Assembly: GCA_018902385.1 (NCBI GenBank)
Contig: JABSSW010000008.1
Span: forward strand, 558,001-622,000
Length of the DNA stretch: 64,000 nt
DNA from: Physcia stellaris
Lineage: Eukaryota > Ascomycota > Lecanoromycetes > Caliciales > Physciaceae
Reading direction: 5' to 3'
In this document: positions 11,196-22,208 of the stretch, in pieces
Layout of the letters: the number at the start of each line of letters is the position of its first letter
Numbering within the stretch: position 1 is the first letter of the stretch
Program-made: the position numbers and the translations under genes
The notes under the pieces: model-generated
The model's database searches: none
Seen by the model: the letters and a program-made list of their open reading frames with translations, nothing else
What the model was told of the DNA's origin: nothing

Positions 11196-13214
11196 ATGCA
11201 TTGCACAAATACCGATCAGCATGTTTGCTGCGAAGAGTGCCCCACCTCTCATCCAAACGACCCAATACCTATTGAGCCCAGCTCTATAAGAGAGATTCAC
11301 TCCCGTCCGAGAATCATAACCACAACAAAGCAAGAATCGCCCTCATCATCCACAACCTCCCTCGGCTACACATCCTCTTCCGAGCCTGCTTCACCTCTTA
11401 CCCCCAATACAGACCCACACATAGATGAGACAGACGACGCGTTCAAGGGAGCAGCTGAAGCCGCCGTACAACCTACACCTCTCCGAAAGCGACGCGCCTC
11501 AACAGCCCTCATCTCGCAAAGTCCTCGGGACGTGCAGAGAGTACTGAGTGAAAATGGCGGTACAAGGACGAGGCTGGTGGAAAAGATATGTTGTGGGGGA
11601 GGGTGTTGCTTCCTGGATGCGTTACCAGAAGACCCCACGTCAAAGGCGGCCCTTCCTGTGGTCACACCGGACAACGATGCCTTTCGAAGTCTCCATCTGA
11701 AGCTTGGCCCTCTGAGTTTGGACAGTGAGCTCACAAAGCTTGTTGACCTCCCTCCCCAGACTCTTTCATTCAATAAGCTGTCGAATGACCTCGTACCGGA
11801 AGTCTCTGATGTCTATCGACACCCCCCAACCTTCGTGACGCCACATCCGCCGTATGAGGTATATTCGTCGAAAGTTCGCCATGCTAGAGAGCTCACCAAG
11901 CCAGGTGCCGAGAAGAGAACCTACCATTTCGACCTCGATGTGACGGACTATCCCAAAGAATCAGGCAATGTCGACTTTGTAGTCGGTGGCGCTGTCGGGG
12001 TACAGGCGCCCAATTCAGAATCGGTGGTCGACGACATTCTCGACCTCTTATCCATTCCAAGTTATGCTAGAGATAAGCAGGTCCTCCTAAGGACGGAAGG
12101 TGGTCGCTGGCCAACAATATGGGGCGATGAGAAACCCCGTGAGCTCGTCACAACCCGTCGTGAGCTCTTGACCTGGTGCTCTGACATCCAAAGCTACCCA
12201 CCCACCAAGCAACTCTTCCGCCTCCTCGCTGAATACGCCGACGCTCCTAATGAAAAGAAACTTCTTCGCTACCTCTCCTCCGCCCAAGGCCAGGCCGCCT
12301 TCTGCGACCTCCGCACAGGTCCCCATATCACCCTTGCTCAAATCCTGCACGCCTTTCCTTCATCCAAACCCCCTCTCCCTCACCTTCTCTCGATCCTCAA
12401 TGCGCTAATGCCCCGCTTCTATTCCTTGTCTCAAGACCCCTCCCTTTCCTGTAACCGCGACGGCGAGAACTGCCGCCGCATCATCGAAATCGCAGTCACG
12501 GTCCACGAAACGCCCAACTGGCGCGGTGGGCCCCGCACCGGCGTCGGCAGTGGCTTCCTCGAACGTATCGCTAGCAAAGTCATGGAAGCCGAGAAAGCGG
12601 GCCTGAATCCAGCGGACCTCGATCTCCGCGTGCCCATGTTCAGAGGGCTAATGGCCAATCCGCTCGCGCGTGAGTTCGTCACTGACGGGCCTATGCTGCT
12701 TATCGGTGCTGGTGTGGGCGTGGCGCCTTTCCGGGGGTTCGTGCAGCGGAGGCTCAAGTCTGCAAATTGCGCGAACAAAGTCTGGGTTCTCCAGGGCGTT
12801 CGAGACAGCTTATTGGACGAACTGTACAGTGGTGAATGGGGTGTTGAGGAAGACCAGGTGAAGAAAGTCGTCCAAAGTCGCAGTGGCGAGGGGAGGTATG
12901 TGCAGGAGGAAGTGAGGCATCAGGCGGATTTGGTATGGTTCGTGATCAACGCCCTGGACGGACGGGTGTTTGTGTGTGGGAGCAGTAAGGGCATGGGGGA
13001 GGGTGTGGAGGCTGCGCTGGTGGATGTGGCTATGGATAAAGGGAATCTCAGAAGGGAGGATGCGGTGGAGTTTTGGGACAAGAAGAAGGGAGCCGGGCAG
13101 TTTATTGCTGTAAGTTATTCTTTCCCCATTTTCCCTTTTCTCGCTTTGGGAAGGGTTCGTGTTTGTGCTTGCAATTGGAGATGGTGACTAACACTGGAGT
13201 AGGAGACTTGGTGA
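11196..13214 (+). CDS. FAD/NADPH-binding diflavin-type reductase domain protein without flavodoxin, 2 exons
   Basis: Exons 11196-13109 and 13203-13214 give 641 residues. Residues 1-170 are low complexity and include two cysteine groups (HVCCEEC near 10 and CCGGGCC at 132-138). From about 225 the protein follows the reductase half of cytochrome P450 reductase/CysJ: an FAD barrel, the connecting helical domain (LLAEYADAPNEKKLLRYL), the FAD motif RFYS (407-410), GVGSGFL, and the NADPH motif IGAGVGVAPFRGF (503-515), then VFVCGSSKGMGEGV. The second exon is only GAG ACT TGG TGA. It adds the C-terminal Glu-Thr-Trp, and the terminal Trp is the residue that stacks on FAD in this family. No flavodoxin (FMN) domain is present, so the partner that accepts or gives electrons is unknown. 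The start is uncertain; this is the first in-frame ATG. Confidence 0.85.
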
Positions 13215-14708
13215 TTACGATAACCCGGTTGAAAGGGGCGGTGGATTTGTGTACAGAGGGACAAACAAACAAACACTAGATATGGGATGAGAGTTCGGGG
13301 TCACGATTGTAGATGAGATGGGAGGTTGGCTTTTCGCCTGCTCGTATAAACCTGGCATCAAAGCTTCTTAGACATAGACGCACAGAGGGGGTGCAGCGGT
13401 TCCATGAGCTCGAGCTCTGAGCATTCCTTCTTTCCTTTACTTATTTTTTTTTTGATTTGTTTTTTTGGGAAAGCTGTGATGGCTGCTTGGTGGGTGGCTG
13501 TGTTTCTATGCAAATGGCGGCTTCCTCTGAATATGAGTGTTTGATACCTTCATTCAGCAATTCCTTGGACGGAGCTCTTGGCTGTACTTGCCTATTCCCT
13601 GTTCCTATACTCATTTGTTGGTTTGTCTGGGATTTCTAGATATTTCCATGAGGCGCGGCGGGGGAATCTTTTTCGTTTGGGCAGAAAATCCTATAACAAT
13701 TGTTCACGCTACTCAGCTTTTGATTGTGTCGGTATAGGTCCCGCAGTCTAGGCTTGGGGCTTCATAGATGGCAGAATTGCAATGGTATCTAGAGAAAGCT
13801 CGTTTGTGATATCATGTGCTATGAGTACCAGTAGAGCAAGCAGTTGAGCAAGGTCGTCCCAGTACAATGGCCGAGAATTGCAACCTCGTATGGTATATCG
13901 GCCGGCAAACAAAGCCCTGGTGAGAGCCCAGTTCAGATGCTAGAGCGAGGTCAGCATGCGAGCTCCAGGAAGATCCTCGCTTTGATGCGATGGGGAAGGA
14001 TAGGCAGACCGTGGACTTGGGATTTAGCTTGCGATATCGTCAAAGTAAAGCCATCTCAAAACAGGATGCGAAGCGACCGGACATGTCTCGAGATTAAAGA
14101 GCTTCTCGAAGTAAAGGGTGGTTCTCGGTTTCGTTTAAGCATGTTACAGCCTTCACCCCATGACTGAATTGAAGTGTCTCGGACATTATTTAATTATTTT
14201 CAGTTTCACACCTTCACCAACCGAGTAGCCACTGCGGCACATAAGGAGGATGGGCGAGCTCGTCGATTTGTCGATTTTGTAGGACTCTCTATATATTATT
14301 ATCATCAAACACTTGTTCTCCACACTTGTCTCCCGTGAATACTTAACAACCCCTATCGGTGAAGTGAACTCGCTTCCTAGAATAGTGACTATCAGGAATG
14401 GTCGCAGCTTGCTTGTGTCACCACAACCATATGCGTCTTGGCACGCCATCTGGAACAGCACAAGGACTCATCCATGCTTCCGTACGCGCTCAGTCACTAT
14501 AGATGTACACCAGCCGATGACACGATCCGGTCATATGATTGAGCTACAGCTCTGATTGCTTCAACAAAGAAACGTAAAAAACTTCTGTTGTCTTATCACA
14601 TTAGAACACTCCACACATTCACTACCGACAAATTGATATTCCTCTTCCATTTCTTTCACAAAATCGATAAACTGCATTCTCGAAGTAAAAGTAGAAGAAG
14701 GCTTAGCC
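13215..14708. other. intergenic, no gene recognised
   Basis: 1.5 kb following the reductase gene. A 107-codon frame (13844-14167) lacks any recognisable feature. AT-rich sequence with a T-run near 13443 could belong to the 3' end of the reductase transcript. The last 150 bases lead into the APH gene. Confidence 0.45.
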
Positions 14709-15998
14709 ATGCCCTCCTCCGAGAGTAACAGGTCCGTCGCCTCCAACTCTTCCGTTGCCTCCGAGACGACAACAATCGTATACGGTCATGAAACATGGGA
14801 GGACTTTGTGCCCCGTGTCCACCAACTATGCCGCCAGCTTTGGCCTTCAGCTTCCGAAGACGAAGATTTCATCGTTGAGAAGCTAAGAGGGGGTAGTTAC
14901 AATCGGATTATCGGCATTGAAACCCCTCTTTCAATCAGCGAGACCCAAAATCGATATATCCTAAGGATTCCACGTTTCGAATTCGCTCAGCAGGAGCGTG
15001 AGCTGGCTATCGCCCGCTATGTTCGACAGCACACCTCAATTCCGACGGCAGAAATCATCTTTTTCGATGCTGCATCGGAGAATCCCTTGAGCGAGCCATA
15101 TGTTGTTCAATCGAAGATTCCCGGACAGGATCTTCAAGTCGCTTATCCCAATTTGACTCACGAACAAAAGCTCGACGTTGCCGAACAGTGGGGCCGAATT
15201 TTGCTTTTCGAGCTGGCTGTCAAGAACGACTTTGCAGGTGTTGTTTATGCCGCCACTGACCAGACCGGCGCGAATATATACGGAGTTCGACCTTTCAAGG
15301 TCGATCCGCCAGACGACTATACGCAGGATGTCCGGCTGCTCTCGAAGCAATCGATTCTAGATACTCTCATCATACAATTTGAACGATGGGACGCTGCTGA
15401 CAGACGTCTATATCCAGATGATGAATTGGATCACTTCGAGCTACTCACCATTGTCGCAAAGGAGATGAACGCTGCAGGCCTTTTTAGCGACTCCTTCTTT
15501 TCACTTTGCCATCTTGATCTTGCTCCTCGCAATGTCATGGTGGACGTGAAAGAGGACAATTCATTGCAGATTTCCGGCGTATTGGACTGGGATAGCGCTG
15601 TCTTCGGTCCGAGTTTCGTTGTTTGCGAGCCTCCTTCCTGGATCTGGGCCTGGTCCAATACTGATGACGAGGACGAAGAGGAAGAGAACCAGGAATTTGA
15701 GGATGTTCATGCCAATGAGACGCCGTCCGAACCAGAAGACCAAGAATTGAAGCGAAGATTTGAAGAAGTCGTCGGCGAAAATTTGTTGAAATACTTTTAC
15801 ATGCCGCAATACCGGCTAGCGAGATCACTTTTCCACGTTGCCCTCGACGGTTTGCGAAGCAATGATGCCTTCACTAGAACAAGCAATATTCTGCAGCAGT
15901 GGAAAGATCTACAGGCTGAAGCTGCTGGGTCATTTCCACCCGTCCATGAAGCTACTGAGTCAATGCAGAAAGTGGATATTGACGATGATTTCGAGTAA
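14709..15998 (+). CDS. APH-fold phosphotransferase family protein
   Basis: Single-exon gene of 429 residues, ATG at 14709. It has the aminoglycoside-phosphotransferase / choline-kinase-like fold: the N-lobe has the loop LRGGSYNRIIGIE (about 59-71) and RYILRIPRF, the catalytic loop is CHLDLAPRN (HxDxxxxN, Asp270 and Asn275), and the metal motif is GVLDWDSA (Asp293). All key residues are present, so it is probably active. An acidic segment (DDEDEEEENQEFED) follows the catalytic region. The natural substrate is unknown; fungal members form a very large family, and drug resistance should not be assumed. A damaged relative lies at 61085-62648. Confidence 0.88.
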   Translation: MPSSESNRSVASNSSVASETTTIVYGHETWEDFVPRVHQLCRQLWPSASEDEDFIVEKLRGGSYNRIIGIETPLSISETQNRYILRIPRFEFAQQERELAIARYVRQHTSIPTAEIIFFDAASENPLSEPYVVQSKIPGQDLQVAYPNLTHEQKLDVAEQWGRILLFELAVKNDFAGVVYAATDQTGANIYGVRPFKVDPPDDYTQDVRLLSKQSILDTLIIQFERWDAADRRLYPDDELDHFELLTIVAKEMNAAGLFSDSFFSLCHLDLAPRNVMVDVKEDNSLQISGVLDWDSAVFGPSFVVCEPPSWIWAWSNTDDEDEEEENQEFEDVHANETPSEPEDQELKRRFEEVVGENLLKYFYMPQYRLARSLFHVALDGLRSNDAFTRTSNILQQWKDLQAEAAGSFPPVHEATESMQKVDIDDDFE

Positions 15999-16436
15999 AC
16001 GAAAAGCCTTGACGACATTTGCGGATATTTCCATAGAATTCAATAAACTGAGCATGCTTTCCCACAAAAATTCACAAGTATTCACAGAAATTTCTCCATG
16101 TGTCTTCCCCCTTCGTCCTGCAATCGTGACAGAAGTTCCGGGTTTATTTCCGGCTGACAACAAATGACAGCGTCGCTCATGACGGATATGTAACAAAAGG
16201 AAATTATGACTCCAAACGTCCTGATATCAGTCATCAACATGACAGGCAGTACAACGTTCTCCTACAGTCCAAAACATTCTCGAACTCTTATTTAATCCTT
16301 CTCTCCTCCAGCATTCTCCGCATTCAACCCTGCATCCAAAACCAGATACCCCGAGCTCAAAATATCGCAACACACTTACAAGAAAATCTTCCCCAAAACG
16401 AAAAAAGAAGAAGCCAGGAAGGCTAAGCGGAAAAAC
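15999..16436. other. intergenic
   Basis: 438 bases between two plus-strand genes. The final part (16270-16436) is a C/T-rich then A-rich leader of the kind found before fungal starts. No gene seen. Confidence 0.45.
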
Positions 16437-16937
16437 ATGCCTCGCATAAACTACACCCACACAACGCACCACTGCCCCCTAAAACGCAAAGGCAACTGCC
16501 GCCACAATCAGCACCTCGGCTACTGCACCGTCCACCAGGAGAAATGTCCCGTGCACCCGGACGTCGCACACGTCATCGGCGAGGAATGCAGCCGTTGCCG
16601 CGGCGAGCGCGAGGCCAACGAGCGACGGGAACGAAAGCGCAGAGAAGAAGAAAGGGGGCGGCAGGTCGAGGTACCTGCTCCAAGACTAAAGCCGAAGAAA
16701 GGAGGTGATGGCAAAAGCGAGCGATATGCTGCGGCGGCGAGGGACTCATACGATGCTGCTCCACCGGCTTGGGATTCCTACGCCCGTGATCCATATGCTG
16801 CTGCTTTCACTGCCAGGGATCCCTATGCTCGCGTGGCTCGGGATTCATATGGTAGCCGCGAGCGCGATAGATATGACAATGGCGGTGGATGGGATGATCG
16901 AGCAGACTATCGTGGAGGAGGTGGAGGCAGAGGCTGA
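16437..16937 (+). CDS. small Cys/His-rich protein with RDxYA repeats, function unknown
   Basis: 166 residues in one exon. The first 55 residues hold eight regularly spaced Cys plus several His (HHCPLKRKGNCRHNQHLGYC, then HQEKCPVH and EECSRCRGE), a pattern that suggests zinc binding. A highly charged helix follows (ANERRERKRREEERGRQ), then a linker and about five degenerate copies of a (W/R)D(S/P)Y(A/D) unit with Ala, ending in a GGGGRG tail. The architecture of zinc module, charged helix and Arg/Tyr/Gly tail recalls RNA-binding or condensate-forming proteins, but that is inference. I do not recognise a named family. Confidence 0.7.
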   Translation: MPRINYTHTTHHCPLKRKGNCRHNQHLGYCTVHQEKCPVHPDVAHVIGEECSRCRGEREANERRERKRREEERGRQVEVPAPRLKPKKGGDGKSERYAAAARDSYDAAPPAWDSYARDPYAAAFTARDPYARVARDSYGSRERDRYDNGGGWDDRADYRGGGGGRG

Positions 16938-18739
16938 GAAGGAGGCTATTATTACGGTGGTGGGCATGACGGCGGCGGTGGTCGGTGATACTGATATCCC
17001 TGCAATTCAATGAAGAACAGGATGGATTTCTGCGGTTTGCTGTTGTTGTTGATATTCCGCCTATTCCTTTTGTAGAGGGGGCGCTTGAGGTTCTTGTTAG
17101 CTAGCATGCATGTATTATGTACACGCTTGTTTTCTTTTCTTCCTGATTGGGTGCTAGGGGCTTTTTTGACTTCGCAAGCAATGGCAGGAAGAATATTTAG
17201 GGATGTGTTTCAGGCACTCAACCACCTTGTGGAAGGTCAATTTACTTCCCGCTTTTCTGCACATGCCTGGATATTAGTTGTTTCCTCACAACGGCTCGCT
17301 CTTCGTCGATGAAGAATACAACAACGTCCTTTTCATTTCCTAGAACATGGTTGACGTTATCCACAATGTTGAAAGGGCTCGCATCTCCTTCCAAGTGAAG
17401 GGGATGAGGTGCCGGAAGTACCCGTGCTGTGTGGCTTCGACATCTGACGAGATTCAAAGTAACCACTAGAAAATCTACCACTTTCCATTACCCATATACC
17501 GATCGATATACTACGATAGGTCGTGGCGATCATATATGTCAAGGCCGGTCTCAATTTCTGGATCTTGTTGGTCTAGAATGGCAAATGGTTGATCCTTGAA
17601 AGAATGCTAAAGATGGGACCAGACTTGCCATGATATTTAACGCAGAGACGAGTCTGCCGTAGAGAGTGAAGAATGTAAGGTGGATCGATGTGCGGATGTC
17701 AGCTTCGAGCTCGAGACGAACTCAGGCTCGATCGAAAATGGGCTCTGCCGCGTCGATGCGGCGTCCAGAAAAGCAGACAGGCAAGGCTTGAGGGCTGAGG
17801 GCAATGACAGGCATCCGCATCAGAGACAGTCTCAAGGCCTTCACCGTCGTTTATACGAGACTTCTTCGGCTCTTCGGCAATTTTACATCACCTCCGATGA
17901 TGTCGAACCGGTGAGTGGTGAATAAGTATGCCGCAAATGGCACACTGCAGAAAAGAGAATTCTACGACTTCGGCAATCGGAGAGCTCGCCCACCCTCCTA
18001 ATCTCCCGCAGTGGCTACTCGGCTGATGAAGGTGGGAAATTGAATATGGCAAACTGGCAAGTAATTAGATAGCTAGAGCGAGCACTTCTCGTTAATCTAA
18101 AGAATATGGTACACACCTCAGAAACGCTATGTACTTACAAGATTGAGTACCGTGTCGAGCGGATGTGTGGTACGAGTATCAAGATGTAGTAATGTGACAG
18201 CTCTAGGAATGCTATTTGTCTTATGCAGAATCACCCCGCACACATCCAATGCTCCAAAACAAATTTTCCCATCAGCAGCATTGATGAAACAACGAATGGT
18301 TTCGAGAGGGTTATATCACTAGCCGCACGTTGGCCCCCATCCCTCCGCTCAGCTTTGTTGTGCTCCTGTGGCAAAAAATATGGTTGACACTCAGGATTTG
18401 CTTATCGCAGGTACCATGAAAGTGACTTTATGGGAGCGATCACGTATGCGAGGACGGGCGCAGTATTCATCAAAATCCAGCTACATCGAGCCAACTCGCT
18501 CAGTGCAATTGCGCGGAAGCCGCAAGGTGCAATAAAGCTGACAACGTTGGACCTCGAATTCTAGGGTCCGCAATGACAAGGACTTCTTCAACAGTAGGTA
18601 GTGCCAAGAACGGGATGAGTGTAACTGTAGGTGGCCGTTATCTCCGGTTGGAAACTGTAAGTAAAAGTATTTGTTTTGGCAATATAGGTCAAATAGTTCA
18701 AAACCTTTTCCCCGGCACTGTAAGCACTCTTATCAAGTC
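16938..18739. other. intergenic, 1.8 kb without a supported gene
   Basis: Short frames occur (for example minus 17242-17481 with VVVFFIDEERAVVRK), but none can be tied to a family or a plausible exon structure. No repeat or RNA gene was recognised. Confidence 0.4.
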
Positions 18740-19794
18740 TTACGATACGCGAGTGCAAACCCCAAAATCACTCAGCATCTGACCCACAACCACAAACCCA
18801 CCAATCGCAGGCGCAGCCGCCGCAGCGAGCACGAATAGCAAGAAGAATCTCCACAGAGGGAGCCGCACGAAGAATCTCGAAAGAGGGGAACGCTCGCTAT
18901 CAAAACCCATTCTTTTGGACGTATCGAAGACAAGGGCATCACCCGTATCCAGAGCCCCTACGTAGCTGCCAACTGCAAGCCAGGTCATTGTCCATACACG
19001 CTGCGCATGAGTGCTCTGACCGTGCTCGAAGCGCGTGAGGCCGCCGATGATAGCGAGCGATACGGCTGTAGGAACCAAGTGCAAAAAGTTCAGTGCTAAC
19101 TTCCACCCAAATTGCCGGTAATGGCCGACCGTTGTTTGACGGCGCTTCTCTTCCAGGAATTGGCACTCGTCGTCGACTAATTCGCCAACATAGCCTTCGA
19201 AGACGGCTTTCGAATCTTGAAGTGCTTCATCCATTTCTTTGGACCGCACAAGATACAGCGCTGGATATTGGGGGCAAATCAAATTTCCCAGAAGGTTGAT
19301 AAGTGACATCAAAGCGTATTGGGTCACTGTGAGCCCGAACGCGGCGTAACCGTACCTTTTCGTCTGATCTCCCCGGGCACGATATATCGTAGTGACTGCG
19401 AATGCGAGCTGCCCCATTGCAATCAGAATCGATATTGCATTTAGATTGGAAGCGAGGATGATGGGTGACGAAGGATCATCGTCGTGTTTGAACTTTGAGT
19501 GTCTCGGTACTATCGCCAGCCCGTAGCCGTTGGGGAGACTGATACGTCCGTGGATCTTTTCAGATCTCCAGGAGCCTAAATCTGTCTAAGTATAGCTGAT
19601 AAAAAGGCGAGGGTTTGGATGATTCTATTACGATTCAGACGACGACTGAGATTCTTCTCACGATGGGACTGCGCGCTCAAATCTGTTCTTATGACCTTAC
19701 ACAACGCTCCGGCTCGAGCAGCAACCTGTAGGTCTGTCTTGGCTAAAGCGGCGAGACTGAAGATTCCACGCTTACTGTTACCACTGCTCTTCAT
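18740..19794 (-). pseudogene. multi-membrane-segment fungal protein, probably damaged or incompletely spliced
   Basis: A long frame ends at 18740. It stays open upstream of its first ATG (19417) to about 19578, including GSWRSEKIHGRISLPNGYGL. It has about five hydrophobic segments: LNAISILIAMGQLAFAV, YGYAAFGLTVTQYALMSLI, LALNFLHLVPTAVSLAIIGG, WTMTWLAVGSYVGAL and FFLLFVLAAAAAPAIGGFVV. A signature KRYGYAAFGLTV and YPALYLVRSKEMDEA follow the pattern of a large uncharacterised Pezizomycotina membrane-protein family. A second frame just upstream (19794-19576, starting MKSSGNSKRG and ending FLSAILRQI) looks like the N-terminal cytoplasmic part of the same family. The two frames abut without room for an intron, and the first membrane segments expected between them are missing. 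I infer an internal deletion with loss of frame, but unusual splicing could also explain it. Confidence 0.5.
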
Positions 19795-19935
19795 TCTGCT
19801 CTCATACTAGCAACCAAGCGACTGGAAGGGCGAAAGCCACAACCTCTACGATACACCTCCTGGGCTACTTTTTCTCTTCGGCCCTATCTTCAAGAACCGT
19901 ACAATATTCGTTTTCGAAATCCTGTAACCGCATAT

Positions 19936-20394
19936 ATGGTCGGCCTTCCCCTGAGCATAATCCCTTCAACATTCGTGGAGCAAGTGCTTCAATTGCAACC
20001 TTTCTATAAACAGCTATCCTCAACAGAATCAAGATCCGGTCTGCTCTCGTATTTGAAACCTTACATCAGTCAATCTACGGATCTCTTCGCAAATCCGCCC
20101 GCCGAAGACGCAAGCATACCATCAGAGCCTATACTTGACAGTCTAGGAATAGCAGATAGCTACTTGAATCGCTTTTACGGCGATGGTATCGAACTTCTCG
20201 ACTTCTGTCTGGCTTCGGACACGCTGACGGCTCAGCTTACAGTCTATGTCTGGACTTGGCAAGGCAAGATGACTTTCAGTGTGTGTTATAATGAGCACTT
20301 CCATGATAAACAGGCAGTGTCGGTGTTTCTTGGAACTTTCCTTGAAATATTATTATATGAACTGGGTATTGCACCACAGGTTGGCGCTCAGTAG
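19936..20394 (+). pseudogene. C-terminal fragment of a CAT-fold acyltransferase / condensation-like protein
   Basis: A 152-residue frame resembles only the last third of fungal acyltransferases of the condensation-domain superfamily: LDSLGIADSYLNRFYGDGIE, then YVWTWQGKMTFSVCYNEHF and a final helix LEILLYELGI. The N-terminal half with the catalytic HxxxD motif is absent upstream. It looks like a remnant rather than a small gene. It lies 1.2 kb upstream of a polyketide-synthase remnant on the same strand, which suggests a decayed secondary-metabolite locus. The family assignment rests on pattern memory and is moderate. Confidence 0.45.
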
Positions 20395-21569
20395 CTGGCA
20401 TAAGCTGGCTCCGTGGGTAAGGAAATTCGCCGTAGCGAACCGAAATAGGCTCCAACTTCATAGACTTCTAACATCTGCAAGAAATGTTTTTAGTATTTCC
20501 AGTGTTACTCAATTGCAAGATTGACATTTAAGTTGTGATCGTCATATTTCGATTTTACGACTGATCGATCATTACATTCATTGGTATTTGAAGCGATTCC
20601 GGGAATTGGCGCGATAATCTCAATTTACATGGCGAGGGTCTTGAGCTCCAGATACACGGGAAGCTCTTTCCGAAGACAGGTCTTCAGTGCGGCAATAACC
20701 ACCCTAAAAAGACTTTGCACACTTTCTCGACGGATAGTATCTTTGACGCAGTCGCTTGCCTATCGAGTCCATTTAAGGCGTCTGGTGTATGTGCAGCCAG
20801 GGTATTCGGACATGACGTTTTAATTGGTCGCCCAGACAGTCTATCGCGCTGATCATCGTCGACCATCTCGGGTCAATATTCCCGTCGCCGGGTGTCCGAG
20901 ATACTGCCATCTCAGATGGCCTGCATACCTTCTCTGTGGGCTCGTATTATCCTTACCCATGAGCATGAACCTCTACGTTTCACCACAAGCACGCTCTATG
21001 CAGCCCATGCGGCACATTCATACTGACAATGTGTCAATGCGATGTTGATCCTTGCCGAAGTTGGACTATCCCACGTTTGATCCTCCGAGGCGCTCTCCAA
21101 AAGTGTGCATACGCTGCATGGCATGAGCATCAAAAGCTAATGCTGCTCGGAAAAACGATACCAATCGTAGGCTACCAGGAAAATGAGCCGGCTGGTCCAT
21201 ACTTACAAGAATCGAGCGAACGTATTAATTACGAATCCTAATTTAAGTATGCAGATAACCCACGACAAGAGCCTCGGGTGGTACTTCGTGGCCGACCAAT
21301 TGGAGTTTGGGAGGGCCTCGGAATCGGCCCGAACGATGCTTTGGATCAGGCTCTCAGAAAAACCTTGGCCGATCCTCTTCCCAGCTGCAGATGCCTTGAA
21401 CAGCCACGTTTCTTGCGAAGTAAAGAGTTGTAACAGATCTCCCTTGTGTATACCGTAAACATTCTTAGCGCCAGCCCCGGGAAGACAACATACCTACATA
21501 CCGAAGCGAATCTTGAATGATGACGGAGGTACGTTAAATGTGGGAGGTCTTATCTAAAACGAAGGACTG
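20395..21569. other. space between two relics
   Basis: Frames here are short and unrecognised. It may include further eroded parts of the same lost locus, but I could not match any piece to a domain. Confidence 0.35.
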
Positions 21570-22208
21570 CACTTGCAGGCCGGGGCCTGAATGCCCGATA
21601 CAATGTGCATCTCAGCCTGATCCTACTGATGTGGGAATCGGAATCGGTTATCTGGGGCCTCTAAGCGCAGTCTCACCAGCGCTCTCCGTCGAAGTGGCTT
21701 CGAAGGCATCATTAAGTTCGAGTTCTTTGCGCTGCTGGAATGGGCGTGCGACCCAGTTGCGCAGCAGCTCGCGATCCGCGTACGGCACATGCTGTCAGTG
21801 GACTGGCGAGCGCGCAGACACTGCTCCCTAAGCAATTTCGTAATCTTTACTGGACCTCAAAGCCAATGTTCCAGCCCCTGGTCCGGCTCAACGCTACTAC
21901 TCACGCCACCGATAATGGTACGGCTCAGAGTGTAGCGCAGAAAAGATGTGGCGTTAGACGCTCTGATGAACCGGCTGGCGGCGCTGCTAGCGATCCCACT
22001 TGAAGATGTGGATCCTCAGAAGCCAATCACAACTTTTGGGGTTGATAGTCTTGTTGCGCTGGAGCTACGGCAATGGATTAACAAGCACCTGAGAGCGGAT
22101 ATGGGCGTTTTGGATATCATGCAGAGTGCAAGCGTCGAGAAGTTGGCTCGGAGGGTGGTGATGAAGAGTGACTTGACTAAATCTGTGAGTCGAAAGCCGC
22201 GAGAATGA
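21570..22208 (+). pseudogene. relic of the C-terminal end of a reducing polyketide synthase (KR end and ACP)
   Basis: The clear part is an acyl carrier protein domain at about 21950-22208: LAIPLEDVDPQKPITTFGVD followed by SLVALELRQW, with the phosphopantetheine-accepting Ser in GVDSL, and the usual end SVEKLARRVV. Just upstream lie pieces that fit the stretch between ketoreductase and carrier in highly reducing synthases (DVGIGIGYL; SGFEGIIKFEFFALLEWA), in a different frame. KS, AT, DH and ER domains are not visible in the window, so this is a broken fossil and not a working synthase. Product unknown. Confidence 0.6.

Noticed and set aside
13844-14167. 107-codon plus-strand frame after the reductase gene
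   Set aside because: No domain, no splice context and a composition like the surrounding intergenic DNA.
14709-15998. Antibiotic-resistance phosphotransferase
   Set aside because: The APH fold is very common in fungi with unknown substrates; the fold alone does not support a resistance role.
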